Shown here piece after piece: positions 36,926 to 50,325 of a stretch of 64,000 bases of DNA; the first letter of the stretch is position 1, and each line of letters begins with the position of its first letter. This DNA comes from Allacma fusca (Eukaryota > Arthropoda > Collembola > Symphypleona > Sminthuridae). The stretch is taken from the NCBI GenBank assembly GCA_947179485.1, contig OX359248.1, positions 45,766,847 to 45,830,846 on the forward strand. The letters run 5' to 3'. The notes beneath the pieces were generated by a model. The model ran no database searches. It was not told the origin of the DNA and saw nothing but the letters and a program-made list of their open reading frames with translations. Both the position numbers and the translations under genes were made by a program.

Positions 36926-37541
36926 CATCAGTGCCTTCGTACTTCAATATCGAACTCATACCGGGTTTCCTTTCCAAAGCTTGCTGTAATCGCAACTCAA
37001 TGGGCTAGATCCCTTCTAACATGTACAACGTAGTCGACTGTCAAGGTTGGTTCCACTTTGAAACCCCTTGACCAGGCAGTGACCCCGTAGGTTGATATAA
37101 AACTCAACCCGGGTTTCGTACCCAAACCTTAATGGAATACGTCCGGAACAAGCTAGAAATTTTGCAATATGTACCAATGAATATTATGCCAAGTTTGGTT
37201 TATTTGACATTGCACTAGGCTATTTTATATAGATTTGATTAAGCTTATTGTTTGTCTAGCCAAAGCCAAATTCAATAAATTAGTGTTGTTAATATTACTA
37301 CAAGTAAGTATATTCTGTTGAAAGTATTTAATTCTCACAAGCGACTTGGTTTGTTATTATTTAATATTAGGCCACAATAGCTATTCACCGTTTTTTGTAT
37401 GTGTTAAGAATTAAGAAGCACTGTTTGAGGAGTACATGAAAGTTCTAAAAGATTTGTTTACAGTACCTATAGCCTACGACCTTGACCTTTAACTGCTTTG
37501 GATTCTTTTCAGATACATTTTCTACAGTTTAAATACTAGTG
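36926..37541. other. Non-coding spacer
   Basis: No gene or element is recognised. Confidence 0.5.
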
Positions 37542-37549
37542 CATCCATC

Positions 37550-38501
37550 TAGTGCACCTCATGGGTACTAAAACGTGGGACCTGTACCTGTACCTGTACC
37601 CAAGTATGGGTACTTCAGAATGTTGTACCTTCACCTGTACCTTCTTTGAAGTACCTAATACTTGAATGAAGGTACCTGTACCCAAACCTTTTTTTTAACT
37701 TTTACCTGTTCCTGAAAATTACCTGTACCCAAAAAGTACCCGAATTTTTACCTTTACCCGGGTACTTTGTTTTACCTACCCGGGTACTTTGTTTTACCTA
37801 CCCGGGTACTTTGTTTTACCTACCCGGGTACTTTTTATGATGATGTGAATTCAGTTAAAAAAATTATTCTAATAATGCGCTCCAATTTATTCCACTATAA
37901 TCTATTACATCATGTTTTTCAAAAAATTGAATACGGCTAAAATTAATAAATACTTGAGCATCCAGCCATCAATCTTGCAATCGCGGTCATTTTAGTACTT
38001 CCGAACTCTGCACATTTGATCTTCATCTCGATGCTTTTAGACAGAAGCATTTTTTAATGGTATCTCTTATGGAAGTGTCCATCGGTGGAGTTCTAGAACA
38101 CTTTTATAAGGAATCTCATTTCATGACCCGGAAACGAGCCTGCAGTGGAAGACTGTTGAATGGAGTGGCACGAGAATGTCATGAAAAGAACCACTTTAAT
38201 TCAGTTTTATGCAATAGAGGACGCAAGCAGATAATAAAAAAGTACCTTGTATGAATCAGGTATTTTCTGAACGGCTACAGGTACTTTTGGAGCTGTACCT
38301 GTTCCTGTCAGGTAAAAACCGTTTCATATTTTCTTTGTACCTGTACCTTTACCCGTAAATGTGTCCAATATTTAGGTAAAATTGGCTTGTACCCAGAATT
38401 TACCCATTCTGTTTGGGTACAAAAAATATTACCCAGTATTTACCTTTACCTGTACCTGTACCCAAATACCCGGGTAGTACCTGTACCCATGAGGGGCACT
38501 A
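37550..38501. mobile_element. Non-autonomous hAT-type element (GGTACCTGTACC family)
   Basis: Ends TAGTGCACCTCATGGGTA and TACCCATGAGGGGCACTA (one mismatch as inverted repeats) are flanked by the perfect 8-bp duplication CATCCATC (37542-37549 and 38502-38509). Subterminal arrays are CCTGTACCTGTACC and TACCCGGGTACTTTGTTT (four tandem copies near 37750-37830). The centre is unique sequence with no transposase. Confidence 0.88.
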
Positions 38502-38509
38502 CATCCATC

Positions 38510-41500
38510 AATTTTTTTTGACTAAAATTGGTGAATAACTAGGAAATTAACGTTGTTCCTAAGCGCACTAAAACTGTTAAAAATAATTGCTCATAATTTC
38601 ACTTCATATTCAAATTATACATCCTGAGGGTGCATGCATGGGGTTATGTGCATGTTTTAAGGACAACAGCAATTTTCATGGTCCTGTTTTAGTCTCTATT
38701 TAAGACATCAGTTATAAAATAATAATACAACTTGAATTTCAAGACGTTTATTTAAATAAAATGATAAGTCAACGCCTTTTTGTAATCTTTATTTATTCTA
38801 AATTTTCCTTTCAATTTATGTATTTATATCTGTAGTGGGGAGGGTCTCCGAAAATACATTCCATACATTCTGGGGGAGGGAATTAATTTGTATAATACAT
38901 GGACGGCCCCTAAGAATAAATGCATATGGAATCGCAAATCCATGGTTCACAATGTTCACATCACGAGACATTGCGGATTAAATTGTCGGTATAGTCCAAG
39001 TCCAAAGTGCAGTCAAAACATAAACAATAAACAGAAGCACGACTGTAGATCCGTGTGTACAAACGTGCTTGAGTACCGTGGTTACTACGAGTCGTTGGCT
39101 TTATATGAGAAGAACAAGCGATAGGAGTTTAGAGTTGTATTTGGGTCCAGAGTCCAAAGCTGACGGTCATGTGTATAAGAGACCTGCCAGAGCTTTGCTT
39201 CATTCGTCTTCCTAGTCTCACTCAGAGCAGATCGGGAGGAAAATCTTGAGAGCAACCAATTCACGTCTATTGAAGTTCTACGTTTTTATATTTTCTAAAT
39301 CACTCACTAAATCAATACTGCTCTCCTTGCAGCTATTCCTAATTCCATCGTATGCAAAAGAATACGATGGAAATTATATACTTCCGTTCTTGCAAACATT
39401 TTAATACGCGTTCGAGGTGTCATATATTACCAGCCAGGTGAGCAGACCGTGACCTCTCCAAGTCTTCGGATTCAAGACACTCCATGAAAAAGAACATCAG
39501 AAACCTAATCGCTTTCTACTCAGCTTACTTTGCTTCGCAGATTTTTTGGCACCCATCATCCTTTCATCAGTGAAACAAGTAAGCCCCTTAGAAATTGTTT
39601 ACATACTAGTGATATGTACATTCATGGAGTTCTAGCTTTCTCTTGAAATTAACAAAGTACTGTGGTGGCGTTGACAAAATCCGTAATTGTTTTTCTTATT
39701 CTTTTTGATATTCTTTCCTACCCTGTACATTGGGATTTAACATAGATATTATACCTGGTGTCATATATGTAATTATGTATGTGTAGAATTTTGACTGGTA
39801 TGTAACCGGCAAAAAACCTGGTGCAATTATTATTGATTGAAGTTTTAATAGGCTGTACTAAAATACTATTCCGTTGTCCCAGGCATTTATTGAACTAGAA
39901 AAATATAATGCTAAAGGGATTTTGGCACAAAGATCAGTTCTCTGGTTTGGGAATGGGTTTTAGCTTTAAGCGAAAGGAAGAAGCCTGGGTATGGGTATAG
40001 GTACATGTGCTTGTATCAATTGAAGCTGAATTGGTGCAAGCAGGGAGAAATCCGGTATTGCGTTCCAGGATAGTACAGGAAATGAGTTCAAATAATTTTG
40101 CTTTTGTGCAGAGCGCTTATGAGGCAGGCTCTTAAAGGGACTACGCTACACTGCACTACCTAGGTACATATGTATGTATGTACATGTGGGTGAGCACGCC
40201 AAAAATGTGAAGTGTGTGCCGCAATCCTTTCCGCCTTGTCCATATCATGTAAAATATGAGATTTTTTACTTTCTTTTCTTGTATTTATTTTCCAAACATG
40301 CTTGTGTTTGGAAAAGAAGACGTAATTTAACAGTCTCTACGTTGAGCATAATGTGGGAGAGACGGGTTAAAGTAGGGACAAGGTTACATACTTTTTGTAT
40401 TTAGCGTTAGGATTGATATTAAGGATTAAACATAAAAGCAGGAATTTTGGATGACGTAGTTTTATTATGGAGCATCAAAAATATTTTAATAATAACCATT
40501 GGCTTTTAGTGCATTAGAAGGGGATTTACTTGCACTTTATTTCAGCTTCCTAAGTAAGTTAATTGCCCTAAGCCGAAGGAATAAAAAAAATCACGGGTGG
40601 GACAATTGGTTGAGAGCTATTTGATACTCCTCAATTTGGAGGGTTTGGGACTTGAACGGTTGGGAAAAATCCAGTATCATAATCAAAAGTGAGAGTGTCA
40701 CGAAGAAGGAGGCATTTTTATTCTCGCCTTTTATTATGGAAGACTTGTTCGTCTTTCAATATTTACAATTTTTTTTATCGAAAACATTTTCGCTACCGTG
40801 TGCTTTGTAATAATTGCAAAGCGGTCAGATGTTCTATAAAATTGGAAAGAATTAAATATAATTCAAGTTCAACTTTACTTCCTCACATTTTGTCATCACT
40901 GTGACCCCACATGTTGACCTCTATTAGTGAAACCAAATTTGGAAAATCCGAATCAAAATTTCCATCAAACTTAAAGTATCAAATATTTATTTTATGACTA
41001 ACTGAAAAATAACTTGTATGAAAAATATTGTGATACGATTTTTGCGTCTATGGATATAGGTCAATTTTTGAGTACGCTATAGTGCTGAGAAACAAAACTA
41101 TAACGTAGTAATACGTTAGTAAATCCCAAAAATGTCTAGATAATAGTAATAGTCAAAAATTAATTCTGTGACTACACAAAAGTTATAACCGTTCTGGAGA
41201 AAACTTGTTGGAAGGGTCATGTACTAAAAAAAGTAAATATGTTCTAAAGCCGTATTCCAAAAATGGATTGAATGGGTGAGGTCGCAATCACCGAGCTTCG
41301 CCGTAAAAATTCGCACCAGATGGAGAGTTGAATTAGGCCTGATATCGTGACTGCTCATTGGCAGCACCATCTCTGCCTCAATTGATACCAAGTATATACA
41401 TACCAAGTATCCTGGTGGAGTACTGAGCTCTGTGTGTGTTTCACACCTTGAGGAATCAAAGCCACGTTAATAAGGAATCGCTATTTGTATAACTGGTACA

Positions 41501-42362
41501 GCTATTGATTTTAGTATGTTAATGTACAGCACTTCCCGGGTACAGTTGTTTAGTACCAGGTAGTTCTCCTGGTACTACAAACGATTGTCTGCATAGTGTG
41601 AACAGGCTTCTGCATCAGATATGTAGATACGCATTCGATGTCGTGAACCAGGAAGGAAAGAGTAGATTGCAGTTGTTGTAAATATAATTTTTATCGTCCC
41701 TATGAAAATCGAGACATTAATGAAACATTATTTGCTGTTGCTGGAAACTTGTACTGTTATTGTGGTCACATGCAGCTCTTTTTCGTGAGAAAAATTTTTT
41801 CATTCGATGGCCGATGGTCGTAAATAAAACTTGGAAAACTGACAAGCAAACATCGTGAGGTGTTTCCTCAGGATTGGAAGGGGGTATTTTATGAAGTATG
41901 AGTGTTGAGTGCATTTTAGTGACTCATTGTAGTTCTATTTTTATCACAAAAGCGGGATACCATAAAAAATTGGGGTAATAATTTTTTTAATTTATGGATA
42001 ATTGGGTTAGAATGCCTGGATTTTGTGATTCCGCTTTGAGAATTTCCTGTGTTACCTTTTGGTATTTACAAACAATTCTTTTCCTCAAAATTAAGGGAAT
42101 GTTTGGTCATTTTACCCAAAATCTCCCGATCCGAGTAGAATTTATGTCTTTTTGAATTTTAACACATCAGTGATTATAGTGCTGACTATATTCAACATGA
42201 ATGAGTCATATGGAATGAGTTAAATGAAATGTGTTATGGAAAATAACTGAGCGAGCGTCGTTTATGACTTTTACATATTCTAATTTGTATTGAACAATTG
42301 TTTCAGGGTTCGACCGACTACATTGCTCAGTGGTTTTGGACAACAGGATTAAATTGAACAAA
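38510..42362. other. Non-coding upstream region of the UCP gene
   Basis: No gene is supported across 3.8 kb. The last part (about 42308-42362, after tgtttcag) is probably 5' untranslated exon sequence of the UCP gene. Confidence 0.4.
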
Positions 42363-45300
42363 ATGAAATCCGACAACTTTACAGGCGCCTTTCAGGAGCT
42401 ACCTGTTCCAACAAAGTTACTCACCGCCGGACTAGCAGCTTGCTTTGCTGACTTTGTGTCATTTCCATTGGACACGGCTAAAGTCAGGCTCCAGGTTAGT
42501 AGGATTTAAGTATTTTTCAGTTGTATGCTAATGATAATAACTACTACTCAATAAATCCCATAGTGAGTCTTCCTTTTTCTCATACTTCGCACACTGTTAA
42601 GCTCGGAGCCTGGTTTTTTTTATTCAATATTGCTGCAATACTTAAACATTAGCTTTGCATGCAAATGAGCTGCTAGCTGTAAAAAGGGTTTGAAAGAGTA
42701 TGTAATATTTGTACTTTTTATTCAACGTCGTGAATTTTTACAATGCACTCTCTATATGAGAGACTCCTGTAAAAATATTTTTTTCTCTCGAGACAAAAAT
42801 ATTTGGAACCAAAGTTTGCTTGAACTACAGGTCACTTTGGCGTAAGTAGCTAAAGCCTTGCTCTAACTGTTGTCTGAGTCCCGGGTTAAATTCCCGGCGG
42901 GGGTCTTTGCACATATGTATTAATCTAACGGTGAGAACCAAAGGAGGTCAAACAATCAAACTTAATCTCGCCATGAGACCATAAATAGGGACGGATGGGC
43001 CAGATTGTGATTAAGTGGGATGTAATTATTACTAATATTGAAGGTAGATACATCCGATTTTTTTCGGCAGAGCTCGCGACGAACCCTTTAAGTTATTAGT
43101 TTGTTTAGGCAAAGCCAACCCCCCCCCCCCACATACACACCATCATCCAGTAATTTCCTCTGTGAAGCATGGTTTCCCCTAATACTAGAAGTTGAGAAGT
43201 GCGCTGACTCAGAATTTATAATACTGTATATGTACATATATGCAGTATTTGAAAATATATATTTTGAGAACCCAAAATATGTATTTTCATTTTTAGCTCC
43301 TCTAGTCCTAGTCCTCAACCACAGGTAATGAACATATATTGTGTCTTCAAATGCTTAAAGTACAAAATAATTGTATGCTTACAATTACTATTTTAAAAGA
43401 CTGAAGACTGAACTGTTTTGTATTCACTTCCTCGGAATGCCATACAAAAAATATTTGAAATAGAGTATTTTGCCAAAAGTACTTTTCATTTAAATGATTG
43501 CAACTTATATTGCATGTCTGCATCTTCATTACAAAAATAGAGCAGCATTCGGGCCTATTGTTAGCTGAAATATTAGTATTTTAAATCCAGTATTTATATT
43601 TTGATATTTTGGATTCATCAGTATATACATATTAAGTTCTCATTAGTGTTTTGACAAAATACTCCAATGAATGTTGCTTCGCATTTCGACTTTTTTGAGA
43701 TACGTAATTTATTCATAATTCGTAATTCAATGTTTTTGCAAAATATTTTTCTTGGATATTTTGTATGTTGACTTTTTTTACGGACGTATGTTATTTTGTA
43801 ATTTGACTCCTGAGGAAGTATTTTGCGTAGCTCACTAGTGCCTACACTGACAATGAGAGATGACGCACAGTGTAAGTATAGAATGTATGAATGCGCTGTC
43901 AGTAAATAAAATATCATATAGAAACACTTCCAAATGTTGTGGGAGACTGGAGTCAACATTCACACATTCGTCGGCCTCACCGACTAAAAATAAGTGGGAA
44001 GAACCCATTTAAGCGAGGTCTTATAATAATGTGCTAAAAATAGGACTGACCTCCGGGACTATTGCTACATCAAGGGCCTTTTGTATGGTCATGAGTTTTC
44101 TTACTAGTAGAAATCGACTTTTGTTCAGACGGTCACAGATAGCAAGATTTTCATAGTGATTTCTGCTCACGTGTATTCATATGTATATTACTTATCTGTG
44201 AACATACATACATACTGCAGTCAAATCTGAGTATAACAGATGACTGTACAACGGATATATACATACACATAAGGTACAGTTTTGACCATTTCAAGTCCCG
44301 AATATGCAATGTTTAAGGAGTATGGATATAACGGAAAAATCTTTATAGCGTATAAAAATTGCCCGTCCTCTAAGTATAAGTTATGTATATCTAGATTTGA
44401 CTGTATATTTATCCCTGACATAACTGCAAGAAGTAAAAATTACTTGCACGGAAAATTCCGGTTATCCGAGGTTATCTTTTAGTTCCCGTTACTTTCAATA
44501 GTAGAGCGAATTAGTACTTTCCTGAATTGTGGAATAATTGTACTTCTTTCCCATGGCAAATCCATTAATTACATATACGTACTTCATGCGAGGTGTAACT
44601 AATCAGGAAGAAATCAAAGATATGATTTATTAGGTCTAAATTATAGCCTTTGTGGTATCTCAAAAGCGCGCCTTTTTGAGAAAAGCGTTTTGAAGTCTTT
44701 GTAACTTGTAATCCTAATGTCAAATTCATTTTCAGGCTAATTGCAAATAGAGTATAGAGAAATATGGATCCAACGCTAAGGAATTTTTTAGATACGAGTT
44801 TGTTTCAAATGCCAATCATTTTTAGAATTTAAAAAAAAAACCATTTGAAAGTACCCACATATATGTACTTGCGTATATAAACAACAACAGTTGTTATAAT
44901 GCATAAAACTTGTAATTATAAGATCATTACATATTCAAGGAGCGGTGCTAAATTAAATGTGCAATTGTGGGGTTAAAAAGTTGCAAAAACCATATCTTAT
45001 GTAGGATTGGGATGCATAAAAAATCTTTAAAAATGAATTACAGTGAATTTTTGTATTTACAGTAAGACATTTATTTCAATTAGTAGACAAAAAAAAGTAA
45101 AGATAAGTAGCGGTTTTGAAACGAAAAATTCCTAGCAATTTAATGAATTGGGAGGGGTATTTAGTGTAAATTTAATGGATGTAGTTTCGCGATTTGTGAC
45201 ATTTTTGACGAGTAGCTCTGATTATGATTTCAAATCGTAAAAACTGGATGACCTTCCGGTATTCGTACAATATATTGTACTTTGGACTTCTCTCACAACT

Positions 45301-48300
45301 CACAATCAGCGAAACGTGGAGTTTGTAAGTAATTATGAGCATTTGGTTTGTGGTTGTTTCAGACTTTGTACTTTTACTTTGCACTTAGACACAGTCCCAA
45401 CATCTAGCTGGTTTGTTTTGTTGTTACTGCGCACTTTATCGATTATTCACGATATAAATGCATGCACACAAAAAACTTCAGACTTTAGTTTGGGTACTTT
45501 GGACTTGGACCAACCAGATTTTTTAATATAATAATTATTAGGAAACATTTGGCCTACCCCGAGCCCGAACTGTAAATACTTTTACATTGAAATAAAAAAC
45601 GAACTTGATAATCACGGCTTGCTAACTACACCTATAGCCAAGACAATTTTTGTAACTTTCAATGACGAGTATACGCTGGAGTACTTGCTGCAATATGACA
45701 TTTTTGTCTCTATTTTATAGCAATAATAATAAATTATTATTTAAATCAGTCGTAAAATAAAAAACATTGCCTTCCTGCTATAACGAGCATGTCGTGATTA
45801 TAGCAAGTGATTATTATTTAAGGCATTCCAATGCAATTTAATTACCCGCTTGTACACTTGGCTGGCTTGAGGAAGAGGAAGTATTTTATGAACCAAATTT
45901 TTCCATAAAACACTATCTTGCCACTAAATGCTCAGTATAGTAAACAACTTGAAAGAAAATTTTACCATAAAAGGGGCGGACGTCATGCTCGTTTTGTATT
46001 ATTTCTAATTATGAGTATTGTGTAGGAGCAATGAGAATGAACGATTTCGGTTCGACTGGAAAGTAATGTATTCATTAGCATGACCATGCATGGTTTAATT
46101 TAACGATGTTCTGTCTTACATATGAAATTATAGGTGCAAGGAGAAATTCGCATTCCCACTCCATTGGTTGTTAGCCACTGCTTAGCATCGACAGGCTCAA
46201 CTCTGGGATTTCCTTATGTGACAACTGTCCAGTACCGGGGTATTATGGGAACTCTTCTCACCATCTCTAAAGAAGAAGGTTTCAGGTGAGCAAATAGGAG
46301 AGGAAAAACAAATATTTATTTCACCGACACTCAATACTAGTGTTTACCTAAAACACGCAGCGAACACTAATATTTGTTGCTGCATTGACAAGGCTTTCAC
46401 GTGTTCCTCATTATTCAAAGCAGTTATTCTGCATTATGTAAATGAGAATACATCATGTGCCCATTATAATAACTATGATGATCAATTTATGCATTTTCCG
46501 AATCGGAACTGTCGTCATGGAGTCACGGAACTGATAACTGTCATGAAATAATTTCAGCTACAAGATGCTTTTGTATTTTTGCAATTTTCACCTTCATTAT
46601 AAGTGACATTTTTTGCATATATGTGGCCTATTTTTGGACTCCAAAGGCACAATTTTTCCTTTCCTTAGGCACTTAGGGAGATGATAATGGACTCAAGAAC
46701 GCTGGAGCGTCCATCAAAAAATTGCTAGATCAGAAATTCTCCCTTTTCTGCTGAGTTCTTTCGCTCATAAAGTTTTTTCCAAACATTTCTAATTTATGGG
46801 TCACTCCCATAATTCTCAACATAGGAACCTTTTTGATAGCTCTCTGAAAAGCCCATGAAATTGTCTAGAAATTACCTTCAAAGGATATTTTGAAAGTTTG
46901 AGCGCGTACAAAAACGATCAAAATTTTGCTTTTTATGAAAATTCTAGGCTCCACTTGCTTGGCCAATGTAACAAGAGTTTTTGGTCGAAAATTTGCTAGA
47001 AAAGAACAAATTTTGTTGTACTGTATTTGACATTGACCCTATATGGGCCCTTAAGCAAAAATGGTTTCGTGACTCCCTGTACATGGCATATGCAGGAGTC
47101 ATACATATGTAATTATGTATTGCTATGTACGTATGACTGTAAGTAGTACATAGTCTAGTAATAATGGTTTTGTTTCTATTTTTGTATACAGAAGCTTATA
47201 CAATGGTCTCAATGCCGGCCTCCAAAGACAAATGTGTTTTGCTGCCGTGCGGCTTGGAATGTACGAGCCAGTTAAAAAACAGTATCAGCAGCTGTGCAAA
47301 GGTTTGACAACTTTTCATCTTTGTTGTGCGTTTTGTGACAATTGAATGCTATTGCAATTGTATGAATTATTAGTTTGATTAGTTAGTAATATCGTCCATA
47401 GGTAATTATGTATGTGTCACATGTCACATCAATGAATTCGTGTGTTTAGTTTGCCATTTAAGTTTAACAGCTACCCCGGTTTAATTCTTTGCATATAGTA
47501 AACAATGATATAAAATGTGCGTCAATGATTCAGGAATTAAACAATGCGTCGATTACTTATTTATCTTTAGACTACTATATACAGCTACTTGTATTATAAT
47601 GTGCGGGTGACTTTTGTGCGTCCGTTAGTTTTCTTTTTAAATTCGAGGAAGCTTTTGAGTGATAGACAGAGACGGGTTTTTATGTTGCAGATAGGGGCAA
47701 GTTGCGGATGTGAGCATCTTTAGCTGTAGCGTCTCAATTTGGATGTATCCTTAAGGCTGTGAATATTAGGGGAACCCTTTTGGGCTACGGAGCAGGGGAG
47801 CTATATACATTGGTTATGTTCGTATAGAGACATATTTTGGGGATCAGTACGGGGGAGCTGCTTAGGCTAGTTATATACAGAAGATGTTTTCGATTAATTA
47901 ATAAATAAATAAACAGAGATAGTGGGAGTCTTTACTTTAAGGATGATGTTCGATTTATAACTGACAGGATATAAACATGTTTTCAGCTTCACTAACTTGG
48001 TGGTAACCTAGAATGTTTACATTCTGAATGGCTACTAGTTTTAAACAAAGCAAGGTCATGCCTTATGTTTGGGAATGCGCACACAATTTTAGTGGGATTA
48101 ATGGAAATTAAGCTTATGATTATTTTAGGCTACTATTACGGATGTTCTTAGAACGTGTCTTGTTTGATATTTTTTTAGTGGATTCGGCTAATGGTGGACT
48201 CGTTGATGTGTTTGCTCGAATAATGGCTGGAATGACAACGGGAGGATTAGCTGTGTTGTGTGCTCAGCCAACTGACGTTGTTAAGGTTCGCTTCCAAGCT

Positions 48301-49799
48301 CATGTCAAGTCCGTTTCTCAAGGAGCTGCAAAATCTCTTACAGGCACGTGGCAGGCTTACAGAGAGATTTATTTCAAAGAAGGTCTTCGTGGACTTTGGA
48401 GGGGTAAACTGGAAATCTCCATATAATTATTACTAGATTGTGGAGTAAATCATATGTTTCCTTTCCATTAAAGCCTCAATCTTGTTTTCTAGGTACATTA
48501 CCAAATGCTGGGAGGAATGCTATCGTGAACGTGTCAGAAATTGTTTGCTATGACCTGATAAAGGAAGCCATTCTTCAACGAGGTCTCCTCAATGATAACA
48601 TTTTCTGTCACTTCTCGTCCGCAGTTGTTGCAGGTAATACTTGCAGTGCACCTCCAATTCTTAAATACTACAGTAAACGATTTTAACACTAACTGTTGTC
48701 TCAGTGTCCGTTCACGATCTCTGTAGTAGTCGCAGTTAAGCTACTATAATTTTTTAAACATCTGGGTTTATTACCTTTTGCTTGTATCCGGTTTTTCAAT
48801 CTCGCCAATTCCAGGAGCGATTAGAGCTCATACAAATAATCAATGAAAAAAGGCATAATATTTGGAGTAGTAATGAGCTAATTTAGTATATGGTCAAACA
48901 AATATGAGCTAATTAAAAAAATGAACCGGAAATGTTAAAAAATAATGCCATCTGCCAAAATCATAACCATACATGACATTTTAATGTTATTACTTGCTAA
49001 ATATGCATTTACTGAAGTAGCCCTATTTTCAATTTTTTGCTTTTACAACTGACAACTTCAGTCTTCATCAGCTTTAGCAATTTGAGTACAGTACGATTAT
49101 AGTAAGTACAAATTTCACATTTTCGGTTCAGAAAATAGTTAAATTAAATGAAAATGTGTAAATGATTTTTAACCCTTATGATCTGTTTAAATCCTACCTG
49201 GTACTTGGTTCATCAACCATCAAAAAGTGTGTAATTTTATAAAGCTAATTTTTCCCTTTAGAAGAGCACACATTGCACAAATGTTGATATTCCATTTGCT
49301 CTGATACGTCCATAAAATTTTGTATAGACACACTTTTAAATCTTACGTGAAGCAATTTTTATGTGGGCAATTTTCAATAAACTAAGTTTTATGTTGGGGT
49401 TGCCCCATACTAAACTCAGCCTGTTCCTAAAGATTTTTGAGTGAATTTGTGTGAACATAGTAGTTTTTAGGATCTTTGTATAAGCTTTTTGAGAGGAGTT
49501 GTCTTGAGTTTACAATAATTGAATTGTATGAAATTGTGTCATTTACAGGGTTTTGTGCTACCGTATGTGCATCTCCGGTTGATGTAATTAAAACACGTTA
49601 CATGAACTCAGCCCCAGGAAAATACAGGGGAGCCTTTGATTGTGCAGTGAAAACTTTCTTACGTGAAGGCGGGGGTGCATTCTACAAAGGCTTTTGGCCT
49701 TCTTTCTCGCGCCTTGTGTCCTGGAATATTGTGATGTGGATCAGTTATGAACAGCTCAAAGCATTTGCAGTCCAGCGTTACGTCTCTCATGGAATTTAG
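42363..49799 (+). CDS. UCP: Mitochondrial uncoupling protein (UCP2/UCP3-type carrier), six exons
   Basis: Exons 42363-42494, 46134-46285, 47192-47301, 48179-48403, 48493-48633 and 49549-49799 join in frame to 336 residues. All three mitochondrial-carrier signatures are present: [10 protein letters not shown] (exon 1), PTDVVKVRF (exon 4) and PVDVIKTRY (exon 6). They belong to three repeated halves of two membrane helices each. Family-specific stretches are [20 protein letters not shown] and [21 protein letters not shown]. These proteins sit in the inner mitochondrial membrane and allow regulated proton leak or C4-metabolite exchange. The first matrix loop (exon 2) is longer than in vertebrate UCP2 by about 20 residues. 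Intron 1 is 3.6 kb and holds a SINE-like sequence and a MITE. AATAAA lies at 49917. Exact orthology among UCP subtypes cannot be settled by eye. Confidence 0.93.
42835..42935 (+). repeat. tRNA-derived SINE head in UCP intron 1
   Basis: The sequence carries a plausible pol III A box (TGGCGTAAGTAG) and B box (GGGTTAAATTCCC) about 45 bp apart, in a tRNA-like context (CCCGGGTTAAATTCCCGGC). No convincing full cloverleaf with paired acceptor stem is seen, so a SINE is more likely than a tRNA gene. The body may continue to about 43080. Confidence 0.5.
44218..44403. mobile_element. Small MITE with pogo/Tc1-like ends in UCP intron 1
   Basis: Ends CAGTCAAATCTGAGTATA and TATCTAGATTTGACTG are inverted repeats of the CAGTCAAA type common to pogo/Tigger-like elements. 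It is 186 bp long and no clear TA duplication is seen. The interior has no coding sequence. Confidence 0.5.
46795..46860 (-). repeat. Dispersed repeat in UCP intron 2
   Basis: CATAATTCTCAACATAGG and GATAGCTCTCTGAAAAGCCC form a diverged inverted counterpart of 25435-25495. Similarity probably extends beyond these limits. Confidence 0.45.
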
Positions 49800-49916
49800 T
49801 TCCTAAGTATGCCTGTTGATAACGACGCTATTAGTACATACATATGATACTGTCGTTTGTGGGTATTATAACATTTTGTGACTATTGTGTCAATTTTTCG
49901 TGTTGTTCTCTTGTAA

Positions 49917-49922
49917 AATAAA
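49917..49922 (+). terminator. Poly(A) signal of the UCP gene
   Basis: AATAAA lies 118 bp after the stop codon. Confidence 0.6.
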
Positions 49923-50039
49923 CGTATTACTTTTACTTCTCAACAATTTGTTGATATGCTTGTTTTTGCAATTTTCATTAGTGGGGTTTCAACCAGAATT
50001 ATTGCTCCATCGATCTTCTAATTTAAAAATAATGAAATT

Positions 50040-50325
50040 AATTAAGTTTTAAAAAAACCAAAGATGATACTTTTATGCTCTTAAAAGTAAAAAAAACCAG
50101 TTTTGGATTCGGGTGGTATTAGAACAGTAATGAACCAAACAAAACAACTCGGGTGTGGAGTACTATTATATTAAACAATTTACTCGTTATGCTTAACATG
50201 TAACTTCGCACCCGATGCTTTGTTTTGTTCATTACTGTTCTAATTACAGCCATATTCAAAGCTAGTTTTTTTGTTTTTAAACGCATGAAAACATCTTCGT
50301 TTGTTTTTTAAAATTTAATTTTGTT
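50040..50325. repeat. Foldback MITE downstream of UCP
   Basis: ATTAGAACAGTAATGAAC (about 50118) recurs inverted as GTTCATTACTGTTCTAAT (about 50229). Outer parts also pair loosely (AAAGATGATACTTTTATGC against GCATGAAAACATCTTCGT). It is non-coding and no target duplication is resolved. Confidence 0.65.

Noticed and set aside
39150-39260. Possible solo LTR or promoter (GTGTATAAGAGACC followed by a CT-rich run)
   Set aside because: No matching second copy, TG...CA ends or target duplication could be found.
42835-42935. Functional tRNA gene
   Set aside because: A and B boxes are plausible, but no complete cloverleaf with paired acceptor stem can be drawn; a SINE is more likely.
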